Assembly (NCBI GenBank): GCA_949130495.1
Contig: CASBWL010000042.1
Location: 124,001-188,000 of the forward strand
Direction of reading: 5' to 3'
DNA: 64,000 nt
Source of the DNA: Sambucus nigra
Lineage: Eukaryota > Streptophyta > Magnoliopsida > Dipsacales > Adoxaceae
Part shown: one piece after another, positions 31,630 through 43,099 of the stretch
Numbering within the stretch: the first letter of the stretch is position 1
Layout: the number at the start of each line of letters is the position of its first letter
Translations under genes and position numbers: made by a program
The notes under the pieces: model-generated
The model's input: only the letters and a program-made list of their open reading frames with translations
Told to the model about the DNA's origin: nothing
Database searches by the model: none

Positions 31630-31947
31630 CAGCATCCAAGAGATAGAAGACCATTTCCTCTCAAAATCCCTCCATCCAAAGAAACAGCGCCTTCATTGAT
31701 GAATGGGTGTGGCATTTTTATGTGTTCTCTTGTTTCATAGACTTGAAGCTCACCAAAAAGACGATAAAACAAAGTCTCTCGAAGACCATGACCTGAAACC
31801 GTCCTCATACACAAATGAACATCTTCTAGATATATCATATTAACGGCATACCCCAAATAACCAGGCGGGGTCATTCCATTTGGTAAAGTCGGATCGGACA
31901 ATGCAAGCTTCCTCTGGGGATCAATGCCCAACTCCCCGGCGTAAGGC
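31630..31947 (-). pseudogene. GMI1-like: GMI1-like exon, hinge domain C-terminal half
   Basis: Canonical AG (31949-31948) and GT (31629-31628) borders. It encodes PYAGELGIDPQRKLALSDP, the LPNGMTPPGYLG motif, GHGLRETLFYRL and GAVSLDGGILRGNGLLSLG, the most conserved part of GMI1/DMS3 proteins. The frame is intact across 318 bp. Confidence 0.9.
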
Positions 31948-32479
31948 CTGCCAAATAATTTGCACGTTAAAATCTTAAAAGAATACGGAACGCGAATGCA
32001 AGATTTTCTCTAAACGTATTTTCTCTAAAAGTCATGCGATACATGACTTTTTACAACGTATAAGTGATCATTCTGCTGTATTCACAATTTATTCATGAAC
32101 ACACAATTTATTCAGTGTATATGCAACTTCTATAATGTATACGCGATTTTATATGCTAATCTTGTATCCAGGACACAAGACAATATATAATGTACACGTA
32201 AGGGGTAATTTGACTATTTTGTTGGTTGGGTCTTTCATATTTCACTTAGTTTAAAATGTTGGGAATATATTAACTAACTGAAAAAAAAAATACGAAATCT
32301 ATATAAACAATGTACGAAGCCTATAAAAATACCATTTTTTGAGGTAAATATCCTAATTTTTTCTTGTGATATTTCATGGGCGGAGACACCAGTTTCCATC
32401 AACCTCCGATTTTACCACCAAACAAAAAAATAAAATGCTAAGTCACCAACATTAGGAAAAATAAATGGACAGTTAGTAT

Positions 32480-32670
32480 TGATATTCTCAAGACATATGA
32501 CATGATAACGACCTTTAATAGATTTTCCAATGTCTCTTGCCATTTTGTAAAGAGCAAGAGCGTGATTTACATTTCCATTCCGATCATATCTCTCGAGAAA
32601 ACTTGCAGTTACGTAGGACTTGCATACAACTGCAAGCATCTGATCCTCGCCCAGATACTCTGCCAATATC
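32480..32670 (-). pseudogene. GMI1-like: GMI1-like exon, hinge domain, abnormal donor
   Basis: Acceptor AG at 32672-32671. It encodes ILAEYLGEDQMLAVVCKSYV, YDRNGNVNHALALYKMARDI and GKSIKGRYHVICLENI. The next exon needs two more bases of an Arg-type codon, then GT, but the sequence runs on as ATCAATACTAAC with no GT at the expected place. Splicing here is therefore doubtful. Confidence 0.85.
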
Positions 32671-32766
32671 CTGTATCAAGACAAACATAGAAAAATCAAA
32701 TTCCAGGTACCTATGAACTTTCTTGTTCGTGGAAGTCCAATATAAAAGAAGAATGTGAAAGAATAC

Positions 32767-32959
32767 CTGCTAAGGTTATTTGTTTCAACTGTTACGAGAA
32801 GGGCAACCACACCGAGTACTTGTTCTCCAAATTCATTACTTGGCATTCGCATAAGTTTGCAAACAGCAGCTGCAGCAGAGTCATCCTTACTGCATTCAAT
32901 CCTCTCCATTATTTCATCCTTAGAGCCCAAACTGCTACATATACTAATGTCCATGGAAG
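32767..32959 (-). pseudogene. GMI1-like: GMI1-like exon, start of hinge domain
   Basis: Bordered by AG (32961-32960) and GT (32766-32765). It encodes SKDEIMERIECSKDDSAAAA and EFGEQVLGVVALLVTVETNN. Phases fit the exons on both sides (1 in, 2 out). The frame is intact. Confidence 0.88.
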
Positions 32960-33714
32960 CTGCAAAATGAAATAATGTTACATGACCACTCTAAATAATA
33001 ATTTCATTATTATATTGATGCGTAGTAACTCATGTTAACAAATAGACAAAACTATTTCCATTTGATTACTGACTCTTAACATCAAAATCATACAGACGCA
33101 GTATAGGTTTTTATATAAAACATACTAGGACTGTAAAACAGATTTTACTATCAAAACAGTGATTAAGCAATGTACAGTTGAATTGAACATGCATCAACAG
33201 TGATTCTAGACCTATACCCATGGACCTTAATTAGCGAACCATTTAAACATATAATCAATTCAAATTGCTATACTATGTTTCTTACCTGGCCAAAACAAGA
33301 ATAAGAGTAAGTAGCAAATATATAAACAAAAATCCGAAAGCATATGTTAAATGGAATTTACACTCGAACCCACTATGTCCCCTAACTTCTTCTAGAATCG
33401 GGAAATTAAAAGCCAACTGCTGTTGAGAATAACATGTAGTTAAGAAAAGGATTGCACGGTCTAACAACTACCCAACGCACACTGAAAAAAGGATCCAACA
33501 ATGAATAACCATTCTCACAAGCCTCATTCAGGGAGTTTAGTAATGATCGAGATCTACTCATATACACTAACTAGCATGAAGCGATCTCAAGTTATGATGG
33601 AATGATGACTGCAAATAGAGTGTCAGGTTCAATCATGATGAATGGAGAATATACAAATTTTTAAAAACCTTTAAATCAAGAGATCAAGTGATCAAAGGAT
33701 TTAGGAAATAAAAC

Positions 33715-33829
33715 CTTGCAACGTAGACATGTCTTGCTGATTTGCCAACTGCTGGACGCGAAGCATTTGCAGTCTCTCCTCATGACTTCCAATGCATAAA
33801 CCATACTTAACCATGTCGTCCTCAAGCTC
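33715..33829 (-). pseudogene. GMI1-like: GMI1-like exon, coiled coil before the hinge
   Basis: 115 bp with AG (33831-33830) and GT (33714-33713) borders. It encodes ELEDDMVKYGLCIGSHEERL and then a Gln-rich helix, matching the segment before the hinge in GMI1 and DMS3. Confidence 0.88.
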
Positions 33830-33831
33830 CT

Positions 33832-34179
33832 GGAACCAAAAAGTATATCACAGACATAGATATATATCAAAAACGACCGATATACTTATATTTGATAAAT
33901 AAAGGAATTGTTGTAATATATTTGCCTTTCATAAGTAACATCAAATTCCGTTTAATTTGGCCCAGTTTTGTGATCTCCCAATTGTAAGTTGACCCATTCA
34001 CGAATTGGATTATTATTATCGTTTGGTTGCATGAATGAACAAATTCGAAAATCCACAAATTTAAGTTAATTCATAAAAACTTATATTAGTCAAATTCTCA
34101 AAAAACTTGAAATTGCAGTCTGAAATTAGAACATTTGACAGAGCTCTCTCTCTTTTATTTTTTTTAAATCATCATCGAG

Positions 34180-34196
<17 letters not shown>
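33832..34196 (-). other. GMI1 intron, host part left of the Helitron
   Basis: AT-rich intron sequence with two CT microsatellites (34143-34154 and 34180-34199) running into a (TA)n tract. No gene is recognised. Confidence 0.5.
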
Positions 34197-34231
<35 letters not shown>

Positions 34232-34291
34232 AAGTAGGAAATTTATGTATGTCATAAGCTTCAAGTATGATGTCATCTATTTCAGTTTTTT

Positions 34292-34656
34292 TTGCACTTC
34301 CTATTTTGCCCTCAATTCTTTGAATTCCCCCTCTTTTTTTTCCTTACCAAATTTGCACTTCAATTCAAAATAGAGGGTGCTTTAGTCAAAATCACTCCCT
34401 CAATTTGTTCAAGTTCTCTCATTTCTCACACAAACTTCTCATACTCCACTTCTCTCCCGTTCTCTCAACAGCAACTCTCAAAAAAGCCCTACCTCAAACA
34501 TCAACCCATTATCTCCCTCTCTCCAATCCACCACCTCCTCCTCCTCCTCTACGACACACCTCTACTCCTCCCTGCCGCCCCCTCCTCAACTCTCTTACGC
34601 ACCCCTCCTCAACTCCACTTTCTTTGATTCTAATATCTAAACGTATTTCTTTATAA
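34292..34656 (+). other. Pyrimidine-rich leader-like segment in the Helitron
   Basis: CT-rich sequence with overlapping Ser/Pro/Leu-rich open frames. It resembles a captured 5' UTR and promoter-proximal region and is followed by intron-like T-rich sequence and a possible exon ending in GAAGAAGG|GTATG (about 34774). There is no convincing protein. Confidence 0.3.
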
Positions 34657-35403
34657 ACTTAGGGTTTCCAACCATCACATTGCTTCATTATTGTTATGGT
34701 ATCGTCATTTGACTTTATTTGATTCTTTTGGATTGTGATGTTTTCAGGCTACTGCGTTGTTGGATTGTTGAAGAAGGGTATGTATAATACTCTATTTTTT
34801 CAGAACCCATCGTTCTTTTTCTCATATTTCTCCCTTTTACAGGTATTCTCTTTTTTTTCCTTACCATCTCTCTCTCTACAATTGGGGTCAAATCGGTTTT
34901 TATATCTTCTGTTGGGGTCGGTTGGGGGTTTGATTTTGGGGGTTGTACTTGGGATCGATTGGGGGTTTGATTTCTGGGGTTTGATTTCGTAGTCGGGTTT
35001 GACTAAGATCATGGTTTTTTCATATTTAATCTCCATTTTCTCTGATTGAAAGAGAGTTTTTTTCTATGCATATGAAAATTTTTATGTCGTTTTTTTTTGT
35101 TAGATCATGCGTTCATAATTTATTTTTTATGATTATGTACTTCATTTCTATTACTACTTATATTGGTTTTGTTATTATGTGCAGGGGAGTTTGATTTCGT
35201 TTCCAAAGTCAGTTTATACAGGTATTATATGTGCCGATGTCCTTGCTATTAAGAATAATCCATATTACAAGTAATATTACATGCATTCAAATAACACAAT
35301 TCGTGGTCTTAAAATCTGCTACAAGTGACTATGGTCTTAGAATTGTTAAATTTCAATATCAAAACAATTGTTGTACATATTGACATTTTTATTTGTTTAT
35401 CTA

Positions 35404-35790
35404 AGTAGGAAGGATGAATTGGGGGTGTTCTTATCAGGTGCTCTCTGGTCCTGAGATCATACACTTGGGAGGTGGAATTTCCATCAAATTAGGTTCAAGC
35501 AATTGTTTCCCACATTGTTTTTCTGTTTGGAATCAAATGAAATTTCTTATCATGCTAGAGTCCATGGAGTTAATCAACCATCCCTTTACAATCGCGATTT
35601 CAGATCTCCACTTTCTAAAAGTTCGGTTTGTTGGTTGGGGCTATGGAAAATCCCCATTGATATATCAAAAATTGTGTTTGCTGGAGATATGCATCTCAAC
35701 AACTTGGGAGCATAGGGCAGAGTTGGCGTTGTCCAACTTTATGCCAAGTTGTGCTGCGAAAGAATCATATATCAGTGCCTGGATCTGACA
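35404..35790 (+). other. Exon-like segment in the Helitron, unassigned
   Basis: Open in two frames with moderate GC content. Frame 2 includes ARVHGVNQPSLYNRDFRSPL. It may be captured host coding sequence, but I do not recognise the family. Confidence 0.3.
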
Positions 35791-36077
35791 ATGAGTCTTA
35801 GTCAATACTTGCATCATTTTTCACGTAAGGTCTTTTAGTGTTTCATTGGTGGAGTTTTTTTCCATGTTATTGGACAATGATTTTAATTCTCCCAGAGTCA
35901 TCTATGAATTTTTGTGTGGGTTTTTTCATTTTTTGTCGAGATTTTCTTAGGATATCTGGTTTAATACCATATTGAATAAAGGTATTTGTATTCATTACAA
36001 TCTTGACAGTACGTAGATCCATATATATCATATACAATGAGCTATTCTAGGTAGCTATTGATAACTCAAGCCAACAT

Positions 36078-36079
36078 GT

Positions 36080-36157
<78 letters not shown>
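36078..36157 (+). repeat. (GT)n(GA)n microsatellite
   Basis: A GT/GC-GT run passes directly into about 22 GA units. Confidence 0.9.
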
Positions 36158-36160
<3 letters not shown>

Positions 36161-37541
36161 CGTATCGTTTGAATATGAAATTTATTATGGGAGTATTCAT
36201 TTTATAAATCCAATAGGTCAATAAGATCTATATCAAGGAGTCATACCCTTATTATGGGATTTAAAGTGAAGCAAAGAACAACCTGAGTCTTCAATGAGAA
36301 TTCCATTGAAGTCGCCTTACTCGGTGAACATATATAAACATAATCTGCAGCTCATTCAACCACCAAAACCATGCGATGTGGAGTCAGTGAGCAATACGCA
36401 TCATATTGTATTATTTCCAAATTGTTCGAATAATCATTTTCTCTTGATCACACTACAAATATTCTTAACTTATTCTTTTTCTTTAGATTTCCTCCATTAC
36501 CTTTGTTGGTACTCTTTATCAGGTGTTCTCTACTTTTTATTCAATTTGTATTTTGTTTGAACTTCATTGTTTTTGGGTTTGATATTTATATGGTGTTGTT
36601 GATGATGACTATAGGAGTTCATGGTATGCGAACCGAGTTGATTCATTAGTTATTTTCATGGTTGTTATTTATTATGAACATGGTGAAAATGGTTGTTCTT
36701 TTACACTTTATTCGATTATAAGGCTTTAGTTGGTATATACCACATTCATACCATCTATTGTGCATCTATAAGTTATGTGGGCATGTCTTAGGCACTATGC
36801 ATGGCCTTTTTCTCTCCTCTCTCCTACATTCCACCGCTGCCTAGCTTTCACAACATTATATCATTTTTTTCGATTGTTTTAAATTTGAAGTTGCACGAAC
36901 AGGGTAACAATGAATTTATTTGATTAATTATGTTTTGCTTTGCAGATTTTGATTTGTAAATCTAGGTATAAACTAAGCATTGTTCGGTGCAATCATTTTT
37001 TCTTCAAATTTCTGGCATTTTAGTCTCGGATCTTTAGGGTATTATTTTCTCTCTCTCCCCCTATCAGTTTTTTATTCAAAATGTCGTGGAAAATATCTGG
37101 TTCTAGCATCAATTCGGGTATGATGTTGAGGTAGACTCTGAAGCCAATCGTAAAAATGCAGTTGCTGACTTTCACAGTACATTTCGAATCATTGCTGATT
37201 GAGAATGCTGATTGAGAATGATTTATTGGAATTTTAATTCTCTTATAGGTGAAGGGAACTTAATGAAGCTGGGAATTTTTTTTTATAAAAGAAGAGATAA
37301 GTGTGAATAGTGTTTGTAGATACTTTATGTCAAAAGTATGTCATAATTTATGAATAATGTTTATGAAACGGTAAAAGCTGGTGGTACGTACTTTATTTTG
37401 ATGATATATGTGATTCTGAAATGGTAAAAGTTGAAGGAAAAAAAAAGGGAGACAATTTATATATAATGTTTTTTTGTGACGAGTCTTACAATGTAATTTG
37501 TTATTGATATTTCCTGAAAGATTTTTTTTCCTCCCCCGCAG

Positions 37542-37646
37542 GAAATGGGATTGTTGGAGGTGAAGCATGGTTTGCTTCAGATTGCAGAATCATTGGAGTT
37601 CCTCCATACCAATGCGCGTCTCATTCATAGGGCTATATCCCCTGAG
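37542..37646 (+). pseudogene. Captured exon of an SCY1-like (SCYL2-type) pseudokinase gene
   Basis: A 105-bp exon with a CAG acceptor and GT donor encodes [20 protein letters not shown], then [15 protein letters not shown]. This is the kinase-like segment of plant SCYL2 proteins, where the catalytic HRD is replaced by HRA. Exactly one exon is present. The preceding and following kinase exons are absent, so this is a captured fragment inside the Helitron. Confidence 0.8.
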
Positions 37647-38093
37647 GTGAAGACTTCTTCTCACATGTTTTCCACTAGCAGTGTATATTTACCACACACA
37701 CATGATAAATTTGTCCTTCTAAGTTCTCTTATCAAGGGTAAATTGGATTGGCTGTCTTTGTCTATTCATTGCAAGACCAAATTATCTTTGAGCTATTTAA
37801 TGTTTCTATCTTCTTGAAATTTTCTGACTACGTTTACTAATTATATCTTCAAACACACCCTTGGGGTGGGGGTGGTGGTGGTGATGGGGTGATTTGGTTC
37901 TAAATCATTATATTAGACCACTTGAGATTAGAAATTTAAAACATATCACTTTCATTTAGAAGCTTATAAAAATGCTTTTGTTCAGGTATTTTTCATGGAA
38001 AAGTCCATTGCCTAGGTCCTAATTGTGCTATTCATTGAATATGATCATATGAACTAAATAATATAATATCTACTATTTCAGACCACATTCATC

Positions 38094-38222
38094 TATTTGT
38101 GAAACATATCTGCTGAAGCTGTCAGCACTGTCATCATCCAGCCACAAGAGTTCGCAAGAAGACGACAACGATGATGATGAAGAAAATTTTGTTATAAAAA
38201 AGTTATATTCTCCAACCACAAA
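38094..38222 (+). other. Exon-like acidic segment in the Helitron, unassigned
   Basis: Between a CAG and a GTAATC donor an open frame reads KSSQEDDNDDDEENFVIKKL and ends YSPTTK. It looks like a real captured exon. The source gene is not recognised. Confidence 0.4.
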
Positions 38223-38469
38223 GGTAATCATGTCTCATTCGACTTCATTAGTTGCTTATAAAACTAGGCAATCATGTTATCAATTGTGGATATGAGCTGT
38301 CTGGATGTGTTGAACAAATGAATGCAATGGGACATGTGCTAAGTTTACGAAAATCGAAATTCTGAATAAAATTTAGGAATGCATCTCTTTATCATCGTTT
38401 GATTTATAATGAAAGTCTGGTGTTTTTAGCATCTGATTACAGTTTCTTCCGAGACAATAAAAATTCAGC

Positions 38470-38778
38470 ATTGATTCAACTTTTGTCTTCTGCATATGAC
38501 TATAAATGTCCAAACATTGAGTTCGTTCAGGAAGGGTCCAAGGCTTGGCTGTGAAATTAAAATTTGAAAATTTTCCAACAGCCGTCTATCTAAAGAATGG
38601 CCAAGTGATGAGTTATTTGCCTCCAGGTATTCTTTATGCGACATGTAATTACCAAGTGGATGTGATGACAAATATATTGGAGAAACATGGAATGATAGAG
38701 ACTGATAAAGAGGATGGCTGTAGAAAGATGCCCCATGACTACTTTCTTAAATTAATCAAATCCTTTCCCCATTGGTAG
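38470..38778 (+). other. Exon-like segment in the Helitron, unassigned
   Basis: An open frame from 38545 reads YLPPGILYATCNYQVDVMTN and ends in TAG at 38776-38778. No family is recognised. Confidence 0.3.
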
Positions 38779-39319
38779 TTTTTCTGGAAGACCAGCTATA
38801 TTTTTCATTAGTAGACTATTTCCGATAAACCAACTTGATTAGCTTTTTTTAAGCATATGAAGTCCCTCAATGACAAGATCCTTTGACAAAAAAAGGGTTG
38901 TTCACAACTTGATTAGCTTTGTATTACATGGAATATTTTCTCGATTTTTTGTTAGTTTTTGTGTTATGTTGAGAATACATATACCTACCTACTTTATTGG
39001 GCGAGTTGAAAGATCAGTGAGTTTGTAGTGCAACTTATAGGTTTCACATCTTCCAACTTCTTTTGGATTTTTAGGTCTTATGGGTTTGAGGGTGAAATAG
39101 TGTTTATTTTGGACACTACAATGCATCGGTTTCGTCTTTTGGATATGGTGAAAGTACAAATTTATCTCGCTGTATAATTTTGAATTTTCTTTTATTCTAA
39201 CACTACAATTTGTTTCTCCTCAACTAAAGTTTACGAGACAAAAGACTATTGTATAAACTACAATTGATGTATGGTTTATTTTCATGGCTTGGACATTTGA
39301 TTCCCTCAATATATTACAG

Positions 39320-39502
39320 GTGGTACGGCGCTGCTGAGCACGAGAGGTCACTACACGATTGATTTGGCTGTGGGTGTTGGTATCAATTTCTCTTCGATTT
39401 TTGGGCTGGAAAGTATGAAGAGAGCAAAAGAAAACCAGATGCAACTACGATTAGCGGAATTAGAAATGGGGATTTCCAAATATCTTCAAAGCAATAAGCA
39501 CA
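39320..39502 (+). pseudogene. Captured 3' exon of a PAP2-superfamily (PDCT/ROD1-like) gene
   Basis: After an AG acceptor the frame reads GTALLSTRGHYTIDLAVGVG, the C-terminal active-site region (GH...D) of plant PAP2-type phosphatidylcholine:diacylglycerol cholinephosphotransferases and relatives. A frame slip near 39390 then gives AGKYEESKRKPDATTISGI before a stop. It is a captured and broken 3' exon. Confidence 0.6.
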
Positions 39503-40552
39503 CTGAGGTGCTTTGAAAGATGGTTATATTGAATGTGTAAGTACATTGTGTGAGTTTTTTTTTCATTTTAGTTGTATAAAATTGTTAAACTATATATATA
39601 ATTTGTATAATGGTTGTTTAAAACTTTTTTTTTATAAACTATGGAATATACATGAGCGTGAGTTTGTTGGTTTCTTAGAAAAAAGCTACTGTGAAATGCT
39701 TTATCATATAGCAGAAGACTTGGGTTCTTTTTTAAATTATTTCTTTGGTATACTCAGATTTTCATACTGCCTTGGCTGTATGGGTTATACATGGTGGTGT
39801 ACTCCATATTGAGAATGAATTTGAATTGCAAGAAAATACTCATTCTCATGGGTTAGTAAGGAAATCATATTTCTAAGATGGCGAGATCTTTAATTAAATG
39901 TTAACAGTTTGGTAGAATGTTAGATGGAGCCCACCATTATTTAACTTTTAATTTCCTACTTAGTTATTAAGTACAAGATTAATTTGGCTTCATTTCCTTA
40001 TTTTAGTTTCGTGGTAGTATTAGTGTGAACTTTCAGAGGTAGTATTATTTATTACACTACACGTGTAATTTGTTATAGTCCCATTACGGTGATGAATGGA
40101 GTTGTTTGAGTTGAGTGGGGGGTGATTGAGTTGAGAGTAATGGTGGGGGTTGACCTATATGTTATAGGGATGTAGATTTTAGTTCATTTCAGTCTTTCCA
40201 TTTTATATTTTCTCGATGGTAATGGAAACATCCCTATCCATGCTTTCACTAAATATCATGTACGAACAACACCGAATCCACACACATGCACACATACAAT
40301 CGACACTGAATCCACCATCACACGACGTGTACCAAACTTTATGACTTAAATTTACGTTTGTGTACATCCGCTCTCACACGACATGTAAAACACATTTGCC
40401 CTAATTTTCTAAATTGTCTACACATTTGTGTTGTAAAGCAAACTTTATGACTTAAATTTACGAGATTCAACTCTTTGAAAATTTACACATATAATATATA
40501 AGACATTTATTATTTACATTTTACACGAGTTAATACTTTTTAAACTTTTCTA

Positions 40553-40579
40553 CGTGCCTTCAGGCACGGGCATACCCAA

Positions 40580-40580
<1 letters not shown>
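40553..40580 (+). repeat. Helitron 3' terminal hairpin
   Basis: Stem CGTGCCT / AGGCACG with a 2-nt loop, then GGCATACCCAAG and T. Compare the second Helitron end at 59864-59894. Confidence 0.7.
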
Positions 40581-40621
<41 letters not shown>

Positions 40622-40756
40622 GTATACAAAGTTTTTCAAGCTTCATAAAGGGGATTTAAATACATTTAATATGAATAAATTTGCAATATATTAATTTCTA
40701 ATAGATCAATTTATATAATTAAAAAATTTATGCAACTAGAGAGCCTCTTAGTGTAC

Positions 40757-40981
40757 CTTTTGATCGCTTATGATGGAGCTTACTAGGCTTCCTACATCGC
40801 GTGGAGATGATATGTCCGGGAGGAGCAAGGTATTTTCAGCTGCATGTTGATGAAGGACATCATCGCGCACCACTTTTGGAGTCTTAAATGCAGACGAGTC
40901 CTGAAAAACCGAAGTATCTATATCCAGACACTGAGATTGGATATTTCCGGGCTCGATTCTTGGAGCTTGTTTAACATGCAC
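40757..40981 (-). pseudogene. GMI1-like: GMI1-like exon, linker between ATPase-like part and hinge
   Basis: 225 bp, exactly 75 codons, with AG (40983-40982) and GT (40756-40755) borders. It encodes VHVKQAPRIEPGNIQSQCLD and a variable linker to VSSIISDQK. Phase 0 on both sides joins it to ELEDDM at 33829. Confidence 0.82.
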
Positions 40982-41055
40982 CTGGACATCAAAATTCAAG
41001 ATTATCAATATAGCCTTCATTATCACAATAAATATTTGTTGGGAAAAATTGTCAC

Positions 41056-41330
41056 CTCAGTAGTACATTGGAGCTCTACATGACGAGAGTGAGAAGCTAT
41101 GAAGCAAATTATCCCCTCTTCTTGAGGAAGGGGAATAGAACGGACAACACAACGGCCATGACGGAAGCTGTATCGGACAGAATCATCTGTGGTTGGTGGT
41201 TTTGAATTTATAACCAGTGTGTGGGACCGCCCATATTTTTCATCATCATGGATAGTTTCGTCCACATCACCTCTGTCATTAATAATTTCGAAAACAATAT
41301 TGTCCAAACAGGAACCAGCATCTTTGGTAT
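41056..41330 (-). pseudogene. GMI1-like: GMI1-like exon
   Basis: Bordered by AG and GTGAC. It encodes LDNIVFEIINDRGDVDETIH, RHGRCVVRSIPLPQEEGIIC and SRHVELQCTTE, a region specific to GMI1 and absent from DMS3. The frame is intact. Confidence 0.85.
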
Positions 41331-41392
41331 CTGATTATCAATGAAGTAATGGAAATACACTATAGGTTAGCAAAATGGGATAATTTTAATTT

Positions 41393-41545
41393 GGGTTGTA
41401 TTTATTTTAGCCCTCATCTATTTGTGCTTAGCTAGAATAGCCCTCAAGGTTTTCATTTCTTGGACTTTTGTCACCCTCAAAGATCAAGAAGTGAAATTTG
41501 GGGAGCTAAATTAGAACAAAAATAGACGAGGGCAAAGTCAAAATT
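41393..41545. mobile_element. Small Mutator-like MITE
   Basis: TTTAGCCCTCATCTATTTGTG and the complement of its right end (TTTGCCCTCGTCTATTTTTG) form inverted arms with continued pairing inward. It lies in a GMI1 intron. Confidence 0.5.
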
Positions 41546-41615
41546 ATTTTTTTTAACAATGGATCTTGGATAGTTAAGAAAAAATTACTGAAATAGAAGA
41601 AATAATACGTACACT

Positions 41616-41698
41616 GGATGAAGCTCGCAGCTCCCTTTTTTCAGTTTGAAACTCTTTCTTGAACATTAATTTATTGTTGGATAAGACAGAGAGGGACA
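41616..41698 (-). pseudogene. GMI1-like: GMI1-like exon (first recognised in window)
   Basis: 83 bp with AG (41700-41699) and GT (41615-41614). It encodes SLSVLSNNKLMFKKEFQTEK and RELRASS; FQTEKRELR is a GMI1 signature. Earlier exons were not found between 41.7 and 64 kb. Confidence 0.75.
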
Positions 41699-41887
41699 CT
41701 GCAGGATAAACGGTTGTTCAAATGATTTTCAATTAAGAAGAAATGATACCCCCATGATAATCCCTTTTTTTAAAGAAAAATCTAAAAGATTTCTTCGTGA
41801 TCCCACAATTTTGTCCACCACCAAGGTGGCTCCCTATGAGTGTGATTGGTTATGTTAGACAACAAAAGGCGAAAAATCTACTACAAT

Positions 41888-42112
41888 GGGACTTTCTCCA
41901 TCCCAAATTGATAGTCGCCAGTTGAAAGTCAAATAATTTGAGAAAAAATCTTGCTTTCGAAATTTATCCTTCTAAAATTGAGTTGTACCTTTGAATTCAA
42001 GACATGCACTTGGATCATTGTTCTCTCATTGGTATATTTTGGATTTGTAACTTAGTAATCTCATCTTACTTCATATACTATTTTTAGAAATACAACAATT
42101 AATTTGGAACGG
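41888..42112. mobile_element. Decayed Stowaway-like MITE
   Basis: Left end CTTTCTCCATCCCAAATTGA and right end AATTAATTTGGAACGGAC. The interior is alignable to 4395-4606 (AAATTTAT ... GACATGCACTTGGATCA). Confidence 0.65.
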
Positions 42113-42970
42113 ACTAAAAAGGGACAACGCCATCGGGGAACTTGACATTTAAGATAGGAATGCTCTCAACGTCTATACCACTGAAAAGGGCCTTATGGAG
42201 AAACCTATTGTCGAATGTCATGTGGAGAGAATGAAATTTCAACACAAATGTTATTTTTTCAATGAAGTAACTAATAACTTAGAAAAATGCAATGCTTAGT
42301 TTTCCTTCACAGCAAATAGTAAACCGTAAAAATACACTCTTGAAAGTAATTTTACAACAACTGTCACATTCAGAAAGATTAGAGAGTATATATCTTTAAA
42401 GACACCTAAATGAACATTATTGATAGAAAAATCTCAAAAACAGTCTCATTGTATGACAATCAAGAACTACCATGTTACAGAGTTGACAAACCCATCAACT
42501 CAAATGTTGTCAAACACAACTCAGTATAATCCGGGTTAGACGCGATAAAACTTCTTAGGATTATGAAATATACTATATATGTATGGGAACCTCGGAGCAT
42601 ATCGAGCAAAACCGACTCAACAGGAGGGCGGGATATTTTATTAGTATCTGATATTATGCATATTTTTTAGATTGCTTCAATTTAAAAGCATCTTTATTGT
42701 TTCCTAGTTTTCTAATTATTTATTTAGTTAAATTACTTCTATCTTAGTGACTTTTCAAGTCCTCTAGAGTAAATAAGTGTCCAGTGCACCACATAAACTC
42801 AATTCATTGACATTAGTAGATATATAAGATAAATTAAAACCCAAGATATTGGAGAATAATATATTTTTTTATTTTTCTGTGTATATGTATCATAGTTGTA
42901 TCAAAATGTGTTTGATCTTGGTATGTTCTTTGGTTTATTACTTCTAGTTTAAGACTCTTAAAGTCCTATA
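42113..42970. other. Non-coding stretch, no gene recognised
   Basis: AT-rich. The part after 42660 may include a decayed LTR of the following copia element, but no clear match to 47547-47693 was seen. Confidence 0.4.
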
Positions 42971-43099
42971 ACCTTAATAGATGATTAGTCCTCCCCCTTA
43001 TATTTATCAAATTATCAAATTTGCTCAACGTTCACTTCTAAATTTGCTCAACGTTCACATCACACTTCTGCCTCAACATTCACATCTAAATTTGCCCAC

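Larger units (their letters stand above)
34197..40580 (+). mobile_element. Gene-capturing Helitron, about 6.4 kb, in a GMI1 intron
   Basis: The right end has a 7-bp GC-rich hairpin (CGTGCCT-TC-AGGCACG, 40553-40568) followed 12 bp later by CAAG and then T. This is the Helitron 3' arrangement, with CAAG in place of the usual CTAG. The left end is placed at TCTATATA (34197), but a CT microsatellite blurs it and the expected A before TC is not seen. There are no terminal inverted repeats or target duplication, as for Helitrons. Inside are plus-strand exon fragments of at least two unrelated host genes (37542-37646 and 39320-39502) and CT-rich leader-like DNA. No Rep/helicase is present, so it is non-autonomous. 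Confidence 0.6.
30065..41698 (-). pseudogene. GMI1-like: GMI1-like SMC-hinge protein gene, 3' part, probably damaged
   Basis: Eight minus-strand exons were recognised by splice sites and by family wording. GMI1 is a plant SMCHD1-like protein with an N-terminal ATPase-like part and a C-terminal SMC hinge domain, linked to DNA repair; DMS3 is the short relative acting in RNA-directed DNA methylation. Exons before the hinge (FQTEKRELR, IPLPQEEG, SRHVELQ) indicate GMI1 rather than DMS3. The hinge region includes GVVALLVTVETNNLSR, ILAEYLGEDQMLAVVCKSY, LPNGMTPPGYLGYAVNMI and GHGLRETLFYRLFGELQVY. Damage consists of a missing GT donor after the 32480-32670 exon and a one-base frameshift in the last exon. 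One intron holds a 6.4 kb Helitron. The 5' half of the gene is not in the window. Confidence 0.82.

Noticed and set aside
34143..34226. CT/TA microsatellite as a promoter
   Set aside because: Simple repeats at a Helitron edge, with no TATA-to-start context or following gene on the right strand.
37545..37817. 90-codon kinase-like ORF as a gene
   Set aside because: Only the first 105 bp match SCY1-like kinases and they end at a GT donor; the rest is intron read-through inside a Helitron.
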